Source: Tridacna crocea | Lineage: Eukaryota; Mollusca; Bivalvia; Cardiida; Cardiidae | Length of the DNA stretch: 64,000 nt | Assembly: GCA_943736015.1 (NCBI GenBank) | Contig: OX031070.1 | Span: 42,494,173 to 42,558,172 of the forward strand | Direction of reading: 5' to 3' | Shown: one piece after another, positions 61,729 to 64,000 of the stretch | Layout of the letters: the number at the start of each line of letters is the position of its first letter | How positions within the stretch are numbered: position 1 is the stretch's first letter | The notes under the pieces: generated by a model | What the model saw: the letters and a program-made list of their open reading frames with translations, nothing else | The model's database searches: none | Told to the model about the DNA's origin: nothing | Position numbers and translations under genes: made by a program

Positions 61729-61836
61729 CTTCTTTGCTCAAGAGAAATCAACTCTGAAAGTGGAGAAATTATTGTTAATTGTCAACAAAAAAAAAAAGGC
61801 ATAGATTTAAGTTTATCACCTTTATACCTTCAGTGT

Positions 61837-61936
61837 GAAGGTCTGCTTTGATGCTATTTTTGTTATTGGTCTTCGACTTCGTTGCTTTAAAGATCTGCGA
61901 AGACTAGTAACAAAAATAGCATCAAAGCAGACCTTC
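61837..61936. repeat. 100-bp foldback upstream of DNA2 ATG
   Basis: GAAGGTCTGCTTTGATGCTA at the left, TAGCATCAAAGCAGACCTTC at the right; arms about 38 bp, loop about 23 bp. It lies in the inferred first intron. Confidence 0.8.
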
Positions 61937-62257
61937 AGACTGAATGCATCTCCCTTACAGCACCTTTCACAACACCAGTTGCCATTTTGATCTGTGTAGA
62001 TTAAGATCAGACTGCACAAAATGTGCAATCTGATCTTTGATGTGGCTTGTTTAATATGGCCATTTTTCATTTCTCAATTCATTTCCATTTCTCCGTTCAG
62101 GTATTAAAGCGGAAGGAATAAGCGCTTGTGATGTTTTGTCCCACCAGGGTTCTATTCTGTCCGGTATTATGCATTGCATCCTATCCTACATTGATAGTAA
62201 TTTTTTATCAAATAAGATGCAATCAGTTTGAAAGAATATATTGCATAAAAAACATTC

Positions 62258-62483
62258 AACTCATTACCAAACGACAAAATTTTAGATTTGGCCAAATCAA
62301 ATGCATTTACTGATGACAAAATAAAAAGTCACTGAAAATTCGAAATTTGTTTTGAGAAGGGTAGAAAACATTGTTGGAAAAGGCGAAAATGCTGGTTACC
62401 AGCATTTTCTCCTTTTCACATGTTTTCTAATGGCGTCTTTCTCAGGGGCATCAAAAGTTGGGATTGTGTGGTAATGGGTTAAA
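62258..62483 (-). mobile_element. Hairpin MITE
   Basis: Arms GTTGGAAAAGG / CCTTTTCACATG; ends GTGTGGTAATGGGTTAA. Confidence 0.78.
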
Positions 62484-62489
62484 AAGCAA

Positions 62490-62920
62490 ATGTTCAATGT
62501 TTTTCCACATTGAATACGCCTAAATGGGTTGTATTTCCTCTTTACTAAGAAAAGGGTAGTCCGTCTGAACTGGAGTGTAGAATATTCATCAGTCCTTAGC
62601 AGCCTTGTCAACTAATCAAATGAGAAAGTGGCCATGCTACTCCAATTGGCCAGCTATGTTTGAAAATGGACTTGGATCGAACCTTTTGATGCAAGTTGTA
62701 GTGACTTAAATTTTCAGTTAAATGTTTGATTCAGATTTTATAATTGATCATTGCACAAAAACCTTGATTCCTTGACTAAAAATGTCCATTTTGTGAGCTT
62801 ATTTACGCTCAGATGAACAGAGAAAGGAGAATACAGCATAAATAGCACTGCTGATAGACTACAGATGAAATTGCACTTCTCTAATCTACAAATGTTTGTT
62901 TTTTTTTTTTGTTTTGTTTT
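62490..62920. other. No recognisable feature
   Basis: Within the inferred first DNA2 intron; ends in a poly-T run, no repeat or coding match. Confidence 0.45.
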
Positions 62921-62924
62921 CACC

Positions 62925-63139
62925 AGTTACCACATAGCAAACTTTCAGACCTATCCAAATTGGAAGCATTAGCAGACGACAATTTCAAAGTGGTTTAAAT
63001 GGTGCAATATTGCTTTGATAGGGTAGGAAACTGTTGGAAAACTTTGTGGTTACCAGCGTTTAATTCTTTTCCCACGATGCTTTCAAAAGGTTTCTACCTC
63101 AGGGGTGTAAAAAGTCATCATTTTGTGGTAAAGGGTTAA
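62925..63139 (-). mobile_element. Hairpin MITE, left arm deleted
   Basis: CTGTTGGAAAACTTTGTGGTTACCAGC; the last copy before the promoter region. Confidence 0.65.
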
Positions 63140-63167
63140 GATAGTTGAAGACAGGACCGAAACTTAC

Positions 63168-63200
63168 GAAAAGACGCGAAATCCCATTACAATTTTGACA
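63168..63200 (-). other. Possible 5' non-coding exon of DNA2 (donor end)
   Basis: Minus-strand CGCGTCTTTTC followed by GTAAGT gives a strong donor at 63168. It could pair with the acceptor at about 61750 just upstream of the ATG. The transcription start and the outer limit are not visible; the end given is arbitrary. Confidence 0.4.
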
Positions 63201-63490
63201 TTACAATAAGGCTTATGAGCACGTATTAACATAAGTACAACAACAGCTTATCACTGCAAGTTTTTCCATTTGAGATACTTTCATGAAATGGGGACATGTC
63301 AAGTGACATTCAGACGACGGCAAATTTTGACTAAATAACTTGGTTTATTTTGATAAATTCCGCCAAAAAGAAGAGCGAATCATTGAAAACAACGAATGAT
63401 TCATTTCCGGTATAAAATATAACCTTTACAAAACTGGTTCTCAGCTGCTGATAACATCACGAAGATGGTATAAAGAAACAGCAGGAATCA
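63200..63490. promoter_or_regulatory. Putative divergent promoter
   Basis: Repeat-poor stretch between the inferred DNA2 5' exon and a plus-strand coding start. It has a TATA-like TATAAAATATAA at 63411-63422 oriented towards the plus-strand exon. No recognisable hairpin MITE is present, unlike nearly every neighbouring kilobase. Confidence 0.45.
63360..63367 (-). promoter_or_regulatory. E2F-like site TTTGGCGG
   Basis: Minus-strand TTTGGCGG fits the E2F consensus TTTSSCGS. E2F control is established for many S-phase replication genes; its use here is an inference from position upstream of DNA2. Confidence 0.4.
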
Positions 63491-63618
63491 TGATCGAGCT
63501 ACTTGTTGTTGCATTTTTCGTGATCGTCTCTTCGTCTGTATATGTGTACAGAACTCTGACATTTTCGTATGGGAGCGATTACACAGACAACTCGATCGAT
63601 GCTTTCATAATTCATGGT
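63491..63618 (+). CDS. Putative first coding exon of a divergent unknown gene
   Basis: ATG at 63491 opens a frame starting MIELLVVAFFVIVSSSVYVY, a hydrophobic segment that could be a signal anchor or signal peptide, followed by polar residues ending ..DAFIIH, then a donor-like GTAAAA at about 63619. A TATA-like box lies about 70-80 bp upstream. I do not recognise the family, and the rest of the gene lies beyond the window or past the low-complexity tract. Confidence 0.4.
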
Positions 63619-63639
63619 AAAATCAACCTCTAGTTTGGT

Positions 63640-63990
63640 TCCGAGTCGTCTTGCCCCAAAACTATTCCTCCCCTAGTCGTTTCGCCAGGGCGCCTCACCC
63701 CCCCCCCCCCCCCCCCCCCTCCCCCCATATCAAGACAGTTTTCCGACAAGACAGTTCCCAAGTTTTCGAGACATTTCCCGACAGATTTGGAGACAGTTCC
63801 CGGACTCTCTCTCTCTCTCTCCCTCTCCCTCTCTCTCTCTCGCTCTCTCTCATGAGTGTGTGGTGGGGGGGGGGAAGGGGTGGGGGGGAAGAGGGTGCGA
63901 AATAACTAGCATTGGAAATGCATTTAGGGCAAAACAACTAGAGGTTCGAAGGCGAAACAACTATGGGTGAAAAATGGAGGTGAAATGATA
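63640..63990. repeat. Inverted-repeat element with C, CT and G tracts
   Basis: TCTTGCCCCAAAACTA and CTAGTCGTTTCGCC at the left are inverted as GGCGAAACAACTA and GGGCAAAACAACTAG at the right. The centre has a C tract (63696-63722), CT repeats (about 63804-63851) and a G-rich tract. Confidence 0.6.
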
Positions 63991-64000
63991 AGGAGGGAAT

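Noticed and set aside
408-63139. The regular array of palindromes as a CRISPR array.
   Set aside because: This is a eukaryotic intron-rich gene. Units are ~230-bp transposons with terminal repeats and TTAA boundaries, irregularly spaced and in both orientations.
63651-63937. Proline-rich and RERERGRG ORFs.
   Set aside because: Pure low-complexity C, CT and G tracts within an inverted repeat.

Overview
This is eukaryotic DNA. Its small exons, GT..AG introns, high A+T and extreme load of short non-autonomous transposons and tRNA-derived SINEs point to a lophotrochozoan, most likely a bivalve mollusc. The phylum is an inference and I do not name a species.

One gene dominates. On the minus strand, 31 coding exons between 61728 (ATG) and 14473 (TGA) join in a single consistent frame: 4962 nt, 1653 residues plus stop. 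They encode the DNA replication and repair helicase/nuclease DNA2. The nuclease residues, the four iron-sulfur cysteines and the superfamily 1 helicase motifs are all present and in order. Ahead of the conserved body lies a roughly 660-residue extension that opens with a PIP-box-like motif and also holds a SUMO-interaction-like motif and a charged coiled coil. A 3' splice site sits just upstream of the ATG, and a good donor lies near 63168, so a 5' non-coding exon is likely. On the plus strand a short hydrophobic first coding exon starts at 63491 and looks like the start of a divergent neighbour. The space between (about 63.17-63.49 kb) looks like a shared promoter with a TATA-like box and an E2F-like site.

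Positions 1 to about 14200 lie downstream of DNA2 and contain no gene I can support, only repeats: an element with a 9-bp target duplication, a 2.8-kb foldback built from short palindromic motifs, a 2-kb inverted-repeat element, a 1-kb inverted-repeat element and SINEs.

The most striking feature is a family of about 200-230 bp elements, roughly ninety recognisable copies or pieces by my count. They are bounded by TTAA, have ends like TTAACCCTTTACCACAC, and carry a near-perfect central palindrome closed by one unpaired base. They fill the DNA2 introns, come within 20-50 bp of many splice sites, and never interrupt an exon. The TTAA boundaries and CCC start suggest piggyBac-like mobilisation. 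Other elements nest among them: a hAT-like element with an 8-bp duplication, a second element with CAGGGTTCCC ends, two PIF/Harbinger-like MITEs with TTA duplications, several foldbacks, and at least four tRNA-derived SINE families. In intron 20, degenerate tandem copies of part of DNA2 exon 21 with its 3' splice site sit beside the real exon.
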